A DNA stretch of 35,429 nucleotides from Flavobacterium sp. LC2016-01 (GTDB lineage: Bacteria; Bacteroidota; Bacteroidia; Flavobacteriales; Flavobacteriaceae), in assembly GCF_009711135.1 (NCBI RefSeq), contig NZ_WMIC01000016.1, positions 1 to 35,429 of the forward strand, read 5' to 3'. The notes under the pieces were generated by a model. The model ran no database searches and was not told where the DNA came from. It saw only the letters and a program-made list of their open reading frames with translations. Positions 1 to 9,800 of this stretch are shown here, in pieces. Position 1 is the stretch's first letter. Each line of letters opens with the position of its first letter. A program made the translations under genes and the position numbers.

Positions 1-330
1 ATTTTGAGTTGCTAAAACTGTTGATACTATTGTTTTTACAGTAGTAGTAATATTTGATAATTCTGAAAGTTTATTGATTTCAGTAGCGGTTATTAATCGT
101 TCTCCAGAAACTTTATCAACTTTATTATCTACTAAATTTTTTAAAACCTTACCCTGTCTTGCATCAAGAGATTTTCCTTCTTGCGTATAATCTAATGCAT
201 TATAACTATCAATTTTAATTTCATCTAATTCGCTGAATTCTAATTCTCCAGTTGAGTTGGTGGTTAAAATTTTATTTGGTTGATTCGTCTCTAAATCAGA
301 GACTTTTATTCTATTGTGATTTGTGTTCAT
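1..330 (-). CDS. tail-fibre-like protein, shared N-terminus (partial, cut by left edge)
   Basis: This is the first 110 codons of a gene that runs off the left edge. It starts at the ATG at 330 (MNTNHNRIKV...). The N-terminus matches the three other fibre-like genes here (starts at 2856, 22036 and 24031), with an anchor of the form M-x-TNHNRIKV-x-DLE-x-NQ-x-NKIL followed by a segment containing LDARQGK, which is common in the trimeric coiled-coil shafts of phage fibres. It matches the gene at 1411-2856 almost base for base over its whole visible length, so it is a recent duplicate. The part that would set target specificity is not visible. Role as a fibre is inferred from family resemblance and neighbours. 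Confidence 0.75.
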   Translation of the reverse strand, partial: MNTNHNRIKVSDLETNQPNKILTTNSTGELEFSELDEIKIDSYNALDYTQEGKSLDARQGKVLKNLVDNKVDKVSGERLITATEINKLSELSNITTTVKTIVSTVLATQN

Positions 331-423
331 CTTATATTTTTTAATCTTTATTTAAAAAGAAATATTGCAGTTAGTTGAAGATCAATTTTTAATTTTTTTT
401 GTATGGTAGATTTGAAATTTGAT

Positions 424-771
424 TTATATTTCTCCATCGCTTATTATCCAGTTATTAGGAACTGACGTTAAGATTGTTTTTGATGTTGTAGACGCTGTTG
501 TTCTTTTTATTGAACCAAATGAAATATCGATTGAAGGTTGTAGAATTGGTAATGCGCTCCAGCCGTTATATATTGCATCTAAATTTGTAGCGGAATAATT
601 AAAATTGGTTTTTGATGCCATAAAATAGACAAAAGAAGCAACATTGCTGATATTCCAATTTCCAATATTTTGATTAAATGCTGTAGCCCCAGAAAACATA
701 GATGCTATAAGGGTAGCATTTGCAGTATTCCAACTTCCAAAATTGATAGTAAAAAAAGCATTATTGAAGAT
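424..771 (-). pseudogene. C-terminal remnant of a BspA-type DUF285 surface protein
   Basis: The open frame encodes FNNAFFTINFGSWNTA, then MFSGATAFNQNIGNWN, then ends NNWIISDGEI. The pattern F-x2-A-x-FN-x2-I-x-NWN is the DUF285 (BspA-like, leucine-rich) repeat seen on Bacteroidota surface proteins and in some fibre loci. Upstream the frame runs into stops at about 772-780, so no start or N-terminal domain remains. An ATG at 699 is internal to a repeat and is not a credible start. This is probably a fibre-tip or adhesin fragment left by recombination or frameshift. Family assignment is from the repeat motif; decay is visible directly. Confidence 0.6.
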
Positions 772-1405
772 TTAAAATTATAAGTTCCTTTACTGTCGAA
801 GGTTCCATATCAAAAACCTGATTATTAAAAACGGGCAGGATTGCAGGATCAGTCTCAGAATCGAAAGCGTTTATCAATTCATCTTTATATCCTGTTCGCA
901 AAGAAGCTTGATATATTACACCATATTTCGCATAGAGCATTGCATACAAATTTGGATTTTGGCGTTTAGCCATTCATCAGCAGCATAACATTCCTCTTTT
1001 AAAATTTTGCGCTGTTTTTGACTTGAAAAACCACTAATTGTTTCAGTTCCGTCTCCAACAAAAACAGGTTGTAAACTGAAATAATAAGGTTGTAACTTTT
1101 TTGTATATGCGATTTCACCCGCCAAATCATAATCGTGAATTGATTTACCCATGCCAAGAAAAACATTATCGTGTGTCGTTCCGGCGAATGTAAAATCACC
1201 AATAATTTTTTCATAAACTATACGAGCTGCCTCACGTCCACTTTTATAATAATGTGATTTTGAAACCTTTCAACCTTTAATGCTGTAATCTGGCTCCTGC
1301 GCATATAAAAATTACAAACAGTCAAAGCTAATGTCAGTACTCATATTACCCATTGTTTGAAACTTCTCTAAGTCATATTCAATAGCTATTTTTGCACTTA
1401 TAATT
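764..1405 (-). pseudogene. frameshifted remnant of an unidentified gene
   Basis: Coherent protein-like sequence continues across several minus-strand frames. One frame reads ...GDFTFAGTTHDNVFLG... through ...EECYAADEWLNAK and is continued in another frame at about 960-970 by KRQNPNLYAMLYAKYGVIYQ... to about 764. A further break lies near 1265-1275 (a stop in one frame, open in the next), and another stop falls near 1318. The simplest reading is one gene with at least two or three indels. I do not recognise the family. It lies between two fibre copies, next to the DUF285 fragment, so it may be a discarded part of a fibre cassette. The overlapping short open frames here should not be annotated as separate genes. 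Confidence 0.55.
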
Positions 1406-1410
1406 TATTA

Positions 1411-2856
1411 TTAGGCTGTTTCCACGTATTTAATATTAAAAATGTCTAACATCTTTGTTCGAAATCGTATTTTTAGATTATTCGTGAATGGTATTGTCAA
1501 CGTTGCACTTGCTTTAATTACACCATTTACATAACTGGATAATATTCGAGTTGAAACGTTGTAACGATACTCAATAATTACGTGTGTATTCCAAAATTCT
1601 GGAAAAGCTGAACTTAAAAATAAGAATGTATTTGATGGAGTGTACGCACCAGCCTCTAAGTAAGAAGTTGAATTACTGACAAAAACATGACGCATTTGTA
1701 ATGCATTATTTGTAACATCTAAAAAACATAAATTCATAAAAGCATCTACACCAGTATTTGGAACTTGATTATTGATAAGATTCCCATAGTAAGGAGAAAC
1801 ACTAGCATAAAAGGAAAATCTCCAATTTTTTGTTACATCAATTTCCTTAGATGATATTGCCTGATTTACAACTGATACATTTGAAACAATTAAATTAGAA
1901 TCGACTGACGAAATTGCGGTAGTTAAGGAAGGAAAATCACTTGGTGAATAATTGTAAACATTACCTAAGACAACTAACATTTTTTGAGGAAAAAGAGAAG
2001 TTAATCCATTATTCAAAGTAACATCAAAACTTCCTTCAGTGGCTCCAGTAGTCACATTAACGTGCACCTCATTATCATTAATAAAAGTAGTATAATTTAC
2101 CGTTTGCCCAGTTATTGTAACTGTCATTGTGGGAGTAAAGAAAGCACCTTTTAAAATAACTTTACCTGTATTTAAAGGTAATGTGCTGTCGGCGATTAAG
2201 GTGTTCAAATATGGAGCAGGAAATGAAGGAATAGTATACATTTTCAAATTCCCATTCGCATCTGTACCCAAAAATTTATTAGTTGGAGACTGCCCATCAT
2301 TGCGTGTTGAAGGATAATTACTCAATTTTAAATCTTTATTTAAAAATTCAGTAGTTTCAATAACATTAGCAGTTGTTATGGCAGGCTGGCCGATACCAAA
2401 GGAACGGCCTCTTAAGTTCAATTCAAATGTTCGACCTGTATCGCTGGTTGTGAATTTTATAATCTCATTGGGGCCAACAACAAGAACTGGATTTAAAGCA
2501 TTTATATAAGTTACAAATCCTGCTGCATTTTGAGTTGCTAAAACTGTTGATACTATTGTTTTTACAGTAGTAGTAATATTTGATAATTCTGAAAGTTTAT
2601 TGATTTCTGCAGCGGTTATTAGTCGTTCTCCAGAAACTTTATCAACTTTATTATCTACTAAATTTTTTAAAGCCTTACCCTGTCTTGCATCAAGAGATTT
2701 ACCTTCTTGTGCATAATCTAGTCCGTTGTAACTATCAATTTTGATTTCATTTAAGTCACTGAATTCTAATTCTCCAGTTGAGTTGGTGGTTAAAATTTTA
2801 TTTCGTTGATTCGTCTCTAGATCTGAGACTTTTATTCTGTTGTGATTTGTGCTCAT
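1411..2856 (-). CDS. tail-fibre-like protein (481 aa), shared N-terminus
   Basis: A fibre-like protein with no signal peptide. Residues 1-30 are the shared anchor (MSTNHNRIKV, then NQRNKIL). LDARQGK lies near residue 55, in a helical shaft typical of phage fibres. The middle (about 100-230) is strand-rich. From about 230 an IPT/TIG-like beta-sandwich can be suggested (LNTGKVILKGAFFTPTMTVTITGQT, in part), and the last 150 residues look like a beta-sandwich, possibly carbohydrate-binding, with many aromatic and Asn residues. The start is set by the conserved MSTNHN shared with the paralogues. Its 5' end duplicates the truncated gene at 1-330. It probably binds the target cell surface. The fibre role is inferred; the shared N-terminus is seen directly. 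Confidence 0.75.
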   Translation of the reverse strand: MSTNHNRIKVSDLETNQRNKILTTNSTGELEFSDLNEIKIDSYNGLDYAQEGKSLDARQGKALKNLVDNKVDKVSGERLITAAEINKLSELSNITTTVKTIVSTVLATQNAAGFVTYINALNPVLVVGPNEIIKFTTSDTGRTFELNLRGRSFGIGQPAITTANVIETTEFLNKDLKLSNYPSTRNDGQSPTNKFLGTDANGNLKMYTIPSFPAPYLNTLIADSTLPLNTGKVILKGAFFTPTMTVTITGQTVNYTTFINDNEVHVNVTTGATEGSFDVTLNNGLTSLFPQKMLVVLGNVYNYSPSDFPSLTTAISSVDSNLIVSNVSVVNQAISSKEIDVTKNWRFSFYASVSPYYGNLINNQVPNTGVDAFMNLCFLDVTNNALQMRHVFVSNSTSYLEAGAYTPSNTFLFLSSAFPEFWNTHVIIEYRYNVSTRILSSYVNGVIKASATLTIPFTNNLKIRFRTKMLDIFNIKYVETA

Positions 2857-2883
2857 TTACTTTTTCTATTTAAAAATTTATTT

Positions 2884-2897
2884 CAGAATATATTCTG
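2884..2897. promoter_or_regulatory. perfect 14-bp palindrome upstream of a fibre gene
   Basis: CAGAATATATTCTG is fully self-complementary and lies 28 bases upstream of the ATG at 2856. It could be an operator or a small RNA hairpin in the leader. Nothing else in the 322-base gap 2857-3178 looks gene-like except the larger hairpin at 3060-3093. Confidence 0.35.
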
Positions 2898-3059
2898 TAT
2901 ATGTTATAATTCTCAGTAATCGACAAAAGTCATTCTGTCTTTTAAACTTTTCTATTGGTTTTTAATTTGCCAAAGAATAAATAACTGAAGTATTGGAATC
3001 TGCATAATGATTATTGTAACTACTTAAGTCAACAGTTTTTTACTTTTTTTGGTAATTGA

Positions 3060-3093
3060 AATTTGGGTTGTTTAATTGTAAACAACCCAAATT
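3060..3093 (-). terminator. long intergenic hairpin (terminator candidate)
   Basis: A 15-bp perfect stem (3060-3074 pairing with 3079-3093) with a 4-base loop lies 86 bases past the stop of the Hint-domain gene. On the minus strand no strong U tract follows, so it may act as a processing or 3'-end stabilising element as well as a terminator. Confidence 0.6.
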
Positions 3094-3178
3094 CCTATAA
3101 TTTTATTTTTAAGAATGTTTTTATTGAACAGTCATTATTATTAGAATAATCTTAACATATTTCAAAAAAAGAAGATTG

Positions 3179-4324
3179 TTATACATCAACAGGTTTGACG
3201 TTATGGGTCAAAATTCCATTAGCGAAATAAGTATGAGATGGACTTAAAGTAAGCGGGTAGATTTTCCTTTTCTCAGAATTAATAAAAACAGAAGTAATTG
3301 GAACAGGTTCACGTTCAGCATTATATAAAATGTCACCAACAATTACATCACTTAATGGAACAAACTTCCAAACTCCATCTCTTTGAATCAATTGAGAGTG
3401 ACTTGGAGTAGCTTCTAATAATCCATTATTAATTATTATTGTTTTATCAGCAGTTAAAACGTTGATTTTGGTGATAGGGGATGTAATTCTGTTTTCGGAT
3501 AAATAATTACAAGACCATTTATACAATTTTGTCACATCGTTTGTATCATTTAATGTTTCAATTTCTGCAGAAAGCAATGATTGATTTAGTTCTAAGGATT
3601 CGATAGGTTTTTGAGTTCCGTCAGCTAATGTAATTAAGGTTCCTTCGACAAAACAAAATGGACCACTTTCTGCAGTTATCTGTGATGTTTCGTTACTGAA
3701 ATTTGACCAGTTTTCTGCCGCATCTCTTGCTGTCATTCTGTAATAATAAATAGTCTGAGGCTCTAATGCATTATCAGAAAATGATGTTTTGTCTCCATGA
3801 CTAATAGGAATATAAAGTGCCCAATCACCATTCAAACCAACTTTTCTATATAAATTATATTCAGTAACTCCAACATTATCATAAGGTATTGTCCATGATA
3901 AATTAATGATTGTTCCTTCAGCCGAAAGGTTGCTAGAGAGAATAGGAGGATTTGGCGAATTTGAATCGTCTACAATTTCGCAAACCCCAATGTTATTAGC
4001 ATATATTTGAGCATTATTTTCTAACCAGGCTAAAGCTTGATTATTTGCATCTGTTATACTCATATTTGAAACAAATTGATTTTCATAAGCAATAAGAGTA
4101 ACATCACTGCCTGAATATCCAGTTTCGCAATTGTTTTTAGTAACGGTTTTAGATTGTTGAGTATTATAATATCTACTAGAAGGAGGACAGCTTGTTATAT
4201 CTAAAGCGGGTGCAATGTAATCTGGATCTGTTGCTGCATTTGGTTTTGTTTCTCCAGTTGGAGTATTATCATCTATATAATATTTTTCTAAAAAAGTAAA
4301 AGATTTATATCCTGTGTTTCCCAT
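3179..4324 (-). CDS. DUF5977 / fibronectin type III protein with C-terminal Hint domain
   Basis: A 381-aa protein without a signal peptide. Residues about 50-110 form a DUF5977 repeat (YYNTQQSKTVTKNNC ... ANNIGVC). Residues about 125-218 form a fibronectin type III domain (LSWTIPYDNVGVTEYNLYRK ... YYYRMTARDAAENWS). Residues 224-375 form a Hint domain: Cys224 opens CFVEGTLITLADG, a TxxH motif lies in ATPSHSQL, and it closes with THN (His374, Asn375). Only six residues follow the Asn, and +1 is Val, so canonical splicing is unlikely. Known Hint chemistry would allow an N-S acyl shift at Cys224 that cuts off the 223-residue adhesin or transfers it to a nucleophile, and Asn cyclisation. It starts 4 bases after the stop of the related 288-aa gene. 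Domains are seen by motif; the function is inferred. Confidence 0.75.
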   Translation of the reverse strand: MGNTGYKSFTFLEKYYIDDNTPTGETKPNAATDPDYIAPALDITSCPPSSRYYNTQQSKTVTKNNCETGYSGSDVTLIAYENQFVSNMSITDANNQALAWLENNAQIYANNIGVCEIVDDSNSPNPPILSSNLSAEGTIINLSWTIPYDNVGVTEYNLYRKVGLNGDWALYIPISHGDKTSFSDNALEPQTIYYYRMTARDAAENWSNFSNETSQITAESGPFCFVEGTLITLADGTQKPIESLELNQSLLSAEIETLNDTNDVTKLYKWSCNYLSENRITSPITKINVLTADKTIIINNGLLEATPSHSQLIQRDGVWKFVPLSDVIVGDILYNAEREPVPITSVFINSEKRKIYPLTLSPSHTYFANGILTHNVKPVDV

Positions 4325-4328
4325 GTTT

Positions 4329-5195
4329 TTAATAAGTTATTACAACATTTGCTGTTGAAAGATTATTAGAATAATGAATGTAACCAATGTTTGTAACATC
4401 ATTTATTGACAGACTTTTTCCTTCTACAGAAATATTTTTTGAAAAGTTCAATTGTTGAATTTGCTCTCCATCGTCATTAATGATGTCTTTACCTACTTTA
4501 GTCATTGTGCCACCAAGAAAGGTGGTAATTTCGACATCAATATTTCCGGTATTTTTAGAATTCCACCACACTCCGGCCATTCTTACTTGAATATCATTTA
4601 AATTAGAGTAAGCTTCTTTCACTTTTTTGAAATTTACCATACAAGTTTCGGTGCCTGTTATATCAGTCATATCGCCACCCCACATTATGAAAGCGTCTTG
4701 TGCAGCTGCATTGACATTATGAGGGAGTTCGCTCTCTTGTCCAAAACCCACCCATTTATTGTCTAAATTAGTAATACCTGTATTTACGAAGCCGGTAAAG
4801 GTATCTAAGTCATTACCAGCGCCTAAAGCCCATTTGTACTTGATCACCATATAATCGAAAGCTTGTAATGCCATAGGTGGCTCTAATACACAAAAAGGTC
4901 TAATTCCTCGCCATGCTGTATTCCTAACACCGCAAGTTCCAATGTTGTTAGAATAGGCCTGAGCATTTGCATTTAGCCAAGCTTCGGCTTGTTCATTTGC
5001 ATCAGCAATACTTACATGAGATACAAATTTGTTAGCGTCTGCAGTTAGCGTAACTGGATTTCCAGTTGTTCCTGTAGTACAATCATTCTTTTTAAGTGTT
5101 AGTTTTTTTTCTGTATTATAATAAACTTCAGAGCCTTCTACGGGAGTATTATTGTCCAAATAAGAAAAAGGCTTATATATTATGTTTTCTTCCAT
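4329..5195 (-). CDS. DUF5977-domain protein with C-terminal beta-rich domain (288 aa)
   Basis: Residues about 20-95 are a DUF5977 repeat closely related to the one in the next gene (YYNTEKKLTLKKNDC ... YSNNIGTC). The remainder (about 100-288) has a distinct pattern: YMVIKYKWALGAGNDLDTFTG, then FIMWGGDMTDITGTETCMVNF, then FLGGTM. I recall similar segments in Bacteroidota phage and surface hypothetical proteins, but I cannot name a family. There is no signal peptide or TM segment. It sits in an apparent unit: fibre, chaperone-like gene, this gene, Hint-domain gene. A fibre accessory or receptor-binding role is plausible but unproven. Confidence 0.7.
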   Translation of the reverse strand: MEENIIYKPFSYLDNNTPVEGSEVYYNTEKKLTLKKNDCTTGTTGNPVTLTADANKFVSHVSIADANEQAEAWLNANAQAYSNNIGTCGVRNTAWRGIRPFCVLEPPMALQAFDYMVIKYKWALGAGNDLDTFTGFVNTGITNLDNKWVGFGQESELPHNVNAAAQDAFIMWGGDMTDITGTETCMVNFKKVKEAYSNLNDIQVRMAGVWWNSKNTGNIDVEITTFLGGTMTKVGKDIINDDGEQIQQLNFSKNISVEGKSLSINDVTNIGYIHYSNNLSTANVVITY

Positions 5196-5265
5196 ACATT
5201 ATGTTTTAGTAAGTAATAATGTTGTCTTTTTGTTTTTTAAAATCATCAAAATATTAGATAATTAT

Positions 5266-5637
5266 TTAATAAGATGGTTTTGTTGGCCAGACAATAGATG
5301 TTAAATCATTAAGATCAGTTAAATCTCTCAATGCTTGTCTGTAATTTTTCCATTCCGTTTTTTTATCTTCTGTAAGGGGAGAATCATTTAATTGGGTCCA
5401 GTCGCTTTCGGTTAGCAGTAGATTTCTTTCTATTTTTAAATTCTCCAGAATATTATTTTTGCTTTGAATAAAAGGCGAGTGGGTGTGTTTGTTATTAATT
5501 ACTTTGTAATTTTTTGATAATGCCTGTTGCCATTCTTCTTCAGTTAATTCAATATTTGGCTGTGGAATATTTTCATGAATTCCGTCAACATAAAAACCTG
5601 TATATTCTCCGTTTTCGTTATATGTTCCTTTGTACAT
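5266..5637 (-). CDS. phage tail-assembly-chaperone-like protein (123 aa)
   Basis: The C-terminal half has LLTESDWTQLNDSPLT, then WKNYRQALRDLTDL, then WPTKPSY, the hallmark of the Phage_tail_APC-type domain found behind fibre genes in many phages. The N-terminus (YNENGEYTGFYVDGIHENIP ... LTEEEWQQAL) also resembles fibre-assembly proteins. It starts 24 bases after the stop of the 381-aa fibre gene, the usual fibre-then-chaperone order, so it probably helps fold or attach that fibre. This is among the clearest signs that fibres here still assemble onto something phage-like. It is cytoplasmic, with no signal peptide. Confidence 0.8.
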   Translation of the reverse strand: MYKGTYNENGEYTGFYVDGIHENIPQPNIELTEEEWQQALSKNYKVINNKHTHSPFIQSKNNILENLKIERNLLLTESDWTQLNDSPLTEDKKTEWKNYRQALRDLTDLNDLTSIVWPTKPSY

Positions 5638-5661
5638 AAGCTTTTTTTTTAAGTTTTATTA

Positions 5662-6807
5662 TTAATATCCAATTGCAAACATGTATCCGTAACTGCCGTC
5701 AATAACTGCATTGTATGATGTATTTGTAACATTATAAACATGATTATAACCTCTGCTTCCAGATGAATCTCTGTAAGTAGATACAACAACACTGCACGGT
5801 CCTTTAGGCCAGCTAACAGGAAAACTGTAATTGGCAGAACCATTCATTAAATAGGCCCATTGCAGGATTAATCCGTTGCTGAATTTTTGATAGCCGCCAG
5901 TTAGAGGTATAGAAAAAGGCGAGTGCCCGGCGTCATAATCAGATGCAGTAGTTGTAGATACTGAGCCGTCAGCCATTAGATATTGATTAGAAGTGCCGCC
6001 AGTTTTAATGAAACTTTTGCTTTCAATTGAACCAGTAAAATTTTTATTTCCAGCGATGTTTTGATCAGTAGCTAAATCAACATATTTTGAACTTAAGTGC
6101 TGATCAGCCATTGATATTGAACTAGCAAACCAATAATCTACTTCAATATTTCGATTGCTAATTGTTTCAGGAAATGTAATGACATTAGTGCCGTTAAGTA
6201 TTGAATAGTCTTTATCTTCTCTAAGTAATTGTCCATTTTTGTAAATTTTTAAACTGTATTTTAGAGGTTTATTTTGCAACGTAATAGTATCACTGCTAAA
6301 ATCATCTGCATTAAAATTTTCTTTAAATGGAATGGATGATTTTCCATACATTGAATCAGAATCTTGTAATTCTGGATTCATATTCTGATACCAATAATTT
6401 ATTTCAATATTTCGATCGATAATTTCTCCTGAAAAAATGATTACCGCTGTATTAGCATTTAATTCATAATCTTCATTCTCTTCTAATAATTGTCCGTTTT
6501 TAAAAACTTTAACGCTGTTTTCGACAGGAGAATATTCTAATTCTATTGATGACCCTGTAAAATTATCTTGATATTCTTTGTAAGGAGAATAACAATTTCC
6601 TGAAATGATTCCTGAATTTTGAAAGACAGTTCTTAAAAGTGCTGGAGTAATATAATGTTCGTTGGATGTACCGGTTTCGACCATTTGAAAATCGGCTTTA
6701 TCTTCATCTTTGTGAACGAAACTATTAAAAATCTCTACGAAGTCATTTTGTGATGGAATATCTCCATCTTGGAATTTACTGCCAATGTTAATTCTGCTTG
6801 TTACCAT
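5662..6807 (-). CDS. tail-fibre protein with gp53-like C-terminal domain (381 aa)
   Basis: This fibre has a different N-terminus from the MSTNHN group (MVTSRINIGSKFQDGDIPSQ). Residues about 79-140 and 162-227 are two copies of one beta module, each containing (V/I)(F/Y)KNGQLL followed by a D-Y pair and ending RNIE(I/V)(N/D)YW. Residues about 265-290 read TGGTSNQYLMADGS, common in fibre shafts. The last 90 residues (SNGLILQWAY ... FPVSWPKGPCSVVVST ... MFAIGY) match the pattern of the gp53-like fibre C-terminal domain. The chaperone-like gene follows by 24 bases. No signal peptide. Fibre assignment is strong; the receptor is unknown. Confidence 0.85.
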   Translation of the reverse strand: MVTSRINIGSKFQDGDIPSQNDFVEIFNSFVHKDEDKADFQMVETGTSNEHYITPALLRTVFQNSGIISGNCYSPYKEYQDNFTGSSIELEYSPVENSVKVFKNGQLLEENEDYELNANTAVIIFSGEIIDRNIEINYWYQNMNPELQDSDSMYGKSSIPFKENFNADDFSSDTITLQNKPLKYSLKIYKNGQLLREDKDYSILNGTNVITFPETISNRNIEVDYWFASSISMADQHLSSKYVDLATDQNIAGNKNFTGSIESKSFIKTGGTSNQYLMADGSVSTTTASDYDAGHSPFSIPLTGGYQKFSNGLILQWAYLMNGSANYSFPVSWPKGPCSVVVSTYRDSSGSRGYNHVYNVTNTSYNAVIDGSYGYMFAIGY

Positions 6808-6857
6808 GTTGTTTAATTTTATTTCTTGATATAAATTTTGATTGATGAAGCTGAGTT

Positions 6858-6887
6858 AAATACCAATGAGTTTAATCATTGGTATTT
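6858..6887 (-). terminator. hairpin after the vWA giant gene
   Basis: A 12-bp perfect stem (6858-6869 with 6876-6887) and a 6-base loop lie 6 bases past the stop at 6894. It separates the giant-protein unit from the fibre/chaperone unit. No clear U tract follows on the minus strand. Confidence 0.6.
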
Positions 6888-6893
6888 ACTGTT

Positions 6894-9800
6894 TTAAAGA
6901 GTTAATATTTTTTCTTCACTGCTATACATGCCTGAAGAGTTTTCAGAAATCATTTTGAAGTGATGATAGATTCTTTCGCCTTCTTCATTTTTAATAACTA
7001 ATTCATCTGTTGTCAGTTTAGTTTCCTGCAGCGATAAATTCATATTAACTTCATTAGATGTCTTCTCATGAATTTTTTCCCAGTTTCCTTGGTTGTTCAT
7101 TTTATACAAATGATATTTACCGTTGTGAACTGTTTTTTCCCAATTAAAAATTACTGGTTTTAAGATTTCTCCATTTTCATTTCCTGAAGCTTGTAATACT
7201 GGAGATTCAGGCGAAATAGCATCTGCGATTACTGTAGCTGTAATTTTAGATGGTTGCGAAGGTGCATAATCAATATTGGTAACCAGATTTATTTCAGTCG
7301 AACTTGGATCTGCATATTCAATTTCTTTTGAAACTGTAACTCGGTAAAAAAGGCCATCAGCAAAAGGAACAAATTCCAAATCTTCGAATTCATCATAAAC
7401 AGTCCAGACGTTATCAAATTCATTCGATAAAGTATCTTCGCTAATTAATACTTCTTTAGCGAGCGTCATTGTTCTTATCGATTGAGCGTCCTGCATTGAA
7501 GTCGCACGGTAAATGTTGATTTTTCTAATTTTGTATTCTGACTGATACGCATTTAATTCAATTTGAACAGAAGGTTTAATTCCTAATACAAGATTCTCAT
7601 GAATTGGCATAATTCTTTTTATTTCCGGTGCTTTAGGAGGGTTTGAAGAAACTAATTTTACAGGCCCTAAAAGATCACTGAATTCACTGAAATTCATTTT
7701 AATATCCATTTCGCGAACAGCATAGAAATAAATACTCTGTGAATTTCCATCCAAATTAAAATCGGTAAACTGTGTTATATTTTCAGTTTCACTTACGATT
7801 TTCATCATTGGTGCAATATCAAAATCTGTATCGGTTGGCTTTAAGACATGACCATTTTTATCTTTAATAGTTTGTTTTTTATTAGTTGGAGTATATTCCG
7901 GACCTTTAATATATTCATAAATTACAGGTACTTCTGTTAAAGGAACAAAAGCAGACTGAATCGCTTGTTCAATAAAATGAACAGCTAAAACAGGATTTTC
8001 AATTCCTTTAGAGATTATAACTTGATTTAATGCGGATATAGATGTGATTTTTTCTTCATCTTCTATTGTGCCAGGTAGGGAATCATTATGCCATCCAATA
8101 AAATCGTTAATTAGTTTTATAAAATCGTTATTATCAGGTAATGGAAAACCGAAGCCTGTTTCAGCATCATCTTCTGGGAAGATTTTATAATGACCATCTG
8201 TTTCAAGTTCATTAAAGTTTAAAAAGTTTTCCCATCTTTTTCTAAAATTAACTTCATCATTTCCTCCAAGTTTTTTTAATTCTTCACGAATTGTGTTTAT
8301 AGTTTCTCTTTCATACAAAAGATTTAGGAAATCTTCTTCATTGGCTCTGTAATGTAATGCACCATACGGTTTACGATCCTTATTGTATTTCGTGGTAAAA
8401 GTGAAAGTCGAACGGTTATAAAAATCTGGCCTTGTTGCATATAAGCTACTTCCTGTAATCTTTTCCGGTCTAATTGGTTTTTCAATTTTAACAGCATACA
8501 TTGGGCTAGGAATACTAATTTTAGATTTGTATTCGAATGTTGGCTGAACTGCATGCGTGCTTACCCCAAAAATAGAATAGTGAGTACTTTCATTTGCTCT
8601 TGGCTGAATATTTGCCGAAGTAATTCCAGAAGCAGAATCTGCATATAGATATACTTTATAGCTAGGATAATAATTTACTTTTTGTTCACCTACGATAATT
8701 TCATCATAGTTGTCAGAGATTGTTTGTTCTGCATAATTTTCTAATTTGAAATCGGTATCATTAATGTATAGAATTAAATTTCCAGAACCTCCAATGTTCT
8801 CAGTTCTTACAACTTTAAATTCTTTTCGTGATTTTACAGGAAGAGAATTTCCATCTTTAACTGCGCTTTTTCTAAATAAACGAACAATACCATTAGACCA
8901 TTCAACTAAATTTTTGTTTTCTGAACTAAACTGAGAATGTTGAGATAAATTAAAATCAGGAAAAGTGATTTTATATAGCCCTAAATGTTTCTGAACTTGT
9001 AACGGAATAAGATTTTCTTTTTCATCTAATTTATATTTTCCATTTTGATCCATTTCATAAGAGTCTTCCAAAACCCTTTCAATTAAGGCAGATTCCCAAA
9101 TTCCTCGAGTTTTTTCTAATTTTAGATCGCTTGTGTTTTCACTTTCGGGCTGAATAACTTCTCTATGAATACTTTTTAAATTATCAGGATATTTGACTTT
9201 AAAATCAATTTCGGGCTCATGCCAGTTAGAAACCGTCTGCATGTTTTGTACCAGAGTACATAATTTGTTTTCAGGTATTTTAATAGACTTTATTTGATCA
9301 GAATCTATTGTAGCATCTCCATTTGCATGAATACTGTCACTTACTTCTTTTTTTAGAACTTCAATCAGTGCATAATCAAACACAATGTCAGCATCTACTT
9401 CTTTGGTGAAAACTTCAATATTTTTAACAACATAGTTTTGATCTTCAATCGTCAGGATTCCTCCATCGTATTTTTCTTTATTGTCTTCTGTTAATGCGAT
9501 TTTTACTTCTTGACCACTGCTAAGAATTTTATATTCTTTTATTTTAATTATAGAAGTAAGGCTATCCGAAGTATTGTCATCTATGCTTTCAATCGATGCA
9601 TATTCTACATCTGGGAGTCCGTCTTTGTAATACAATCTAAAATGATCTGCAAATATTTCTTCACTGTCGGGATAAATGCTGTTTGTATTTTCTTCTGCTT
9701 CTTCAGCAGACATTTCTTTTGGGACAGTATAGCTTATCAACTCCTGGGCTGAGTAGTAGTCAAACAAAATTCGAATTAATGTTTTGTCATTTCCTGTAAT

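Larger units (their letters stand above)
1..2856 (-). repeat. direct duplication of the fibre 5' end (1-330 and 2527-2856)
   Basis: Positions 1-330 align without gaps to 2527-2856, with roughly nineteen of twenty bases the same and the first 80 bases identical. Each copy starts at the ATG of a fibre-like gene. The two copies flank the decayed region 331-1410. The homology is long enough for recombination between cassettes. Confidence 0.85.

Noticed and set aside
761..1214. Three overlapping minus-strand open frames of 70-78 codons as separate genes
   Set aside because: They are pieces of one reading sequence broken by frameshifts; their ATGs fall inside continuous protein-like sequence of another frame.
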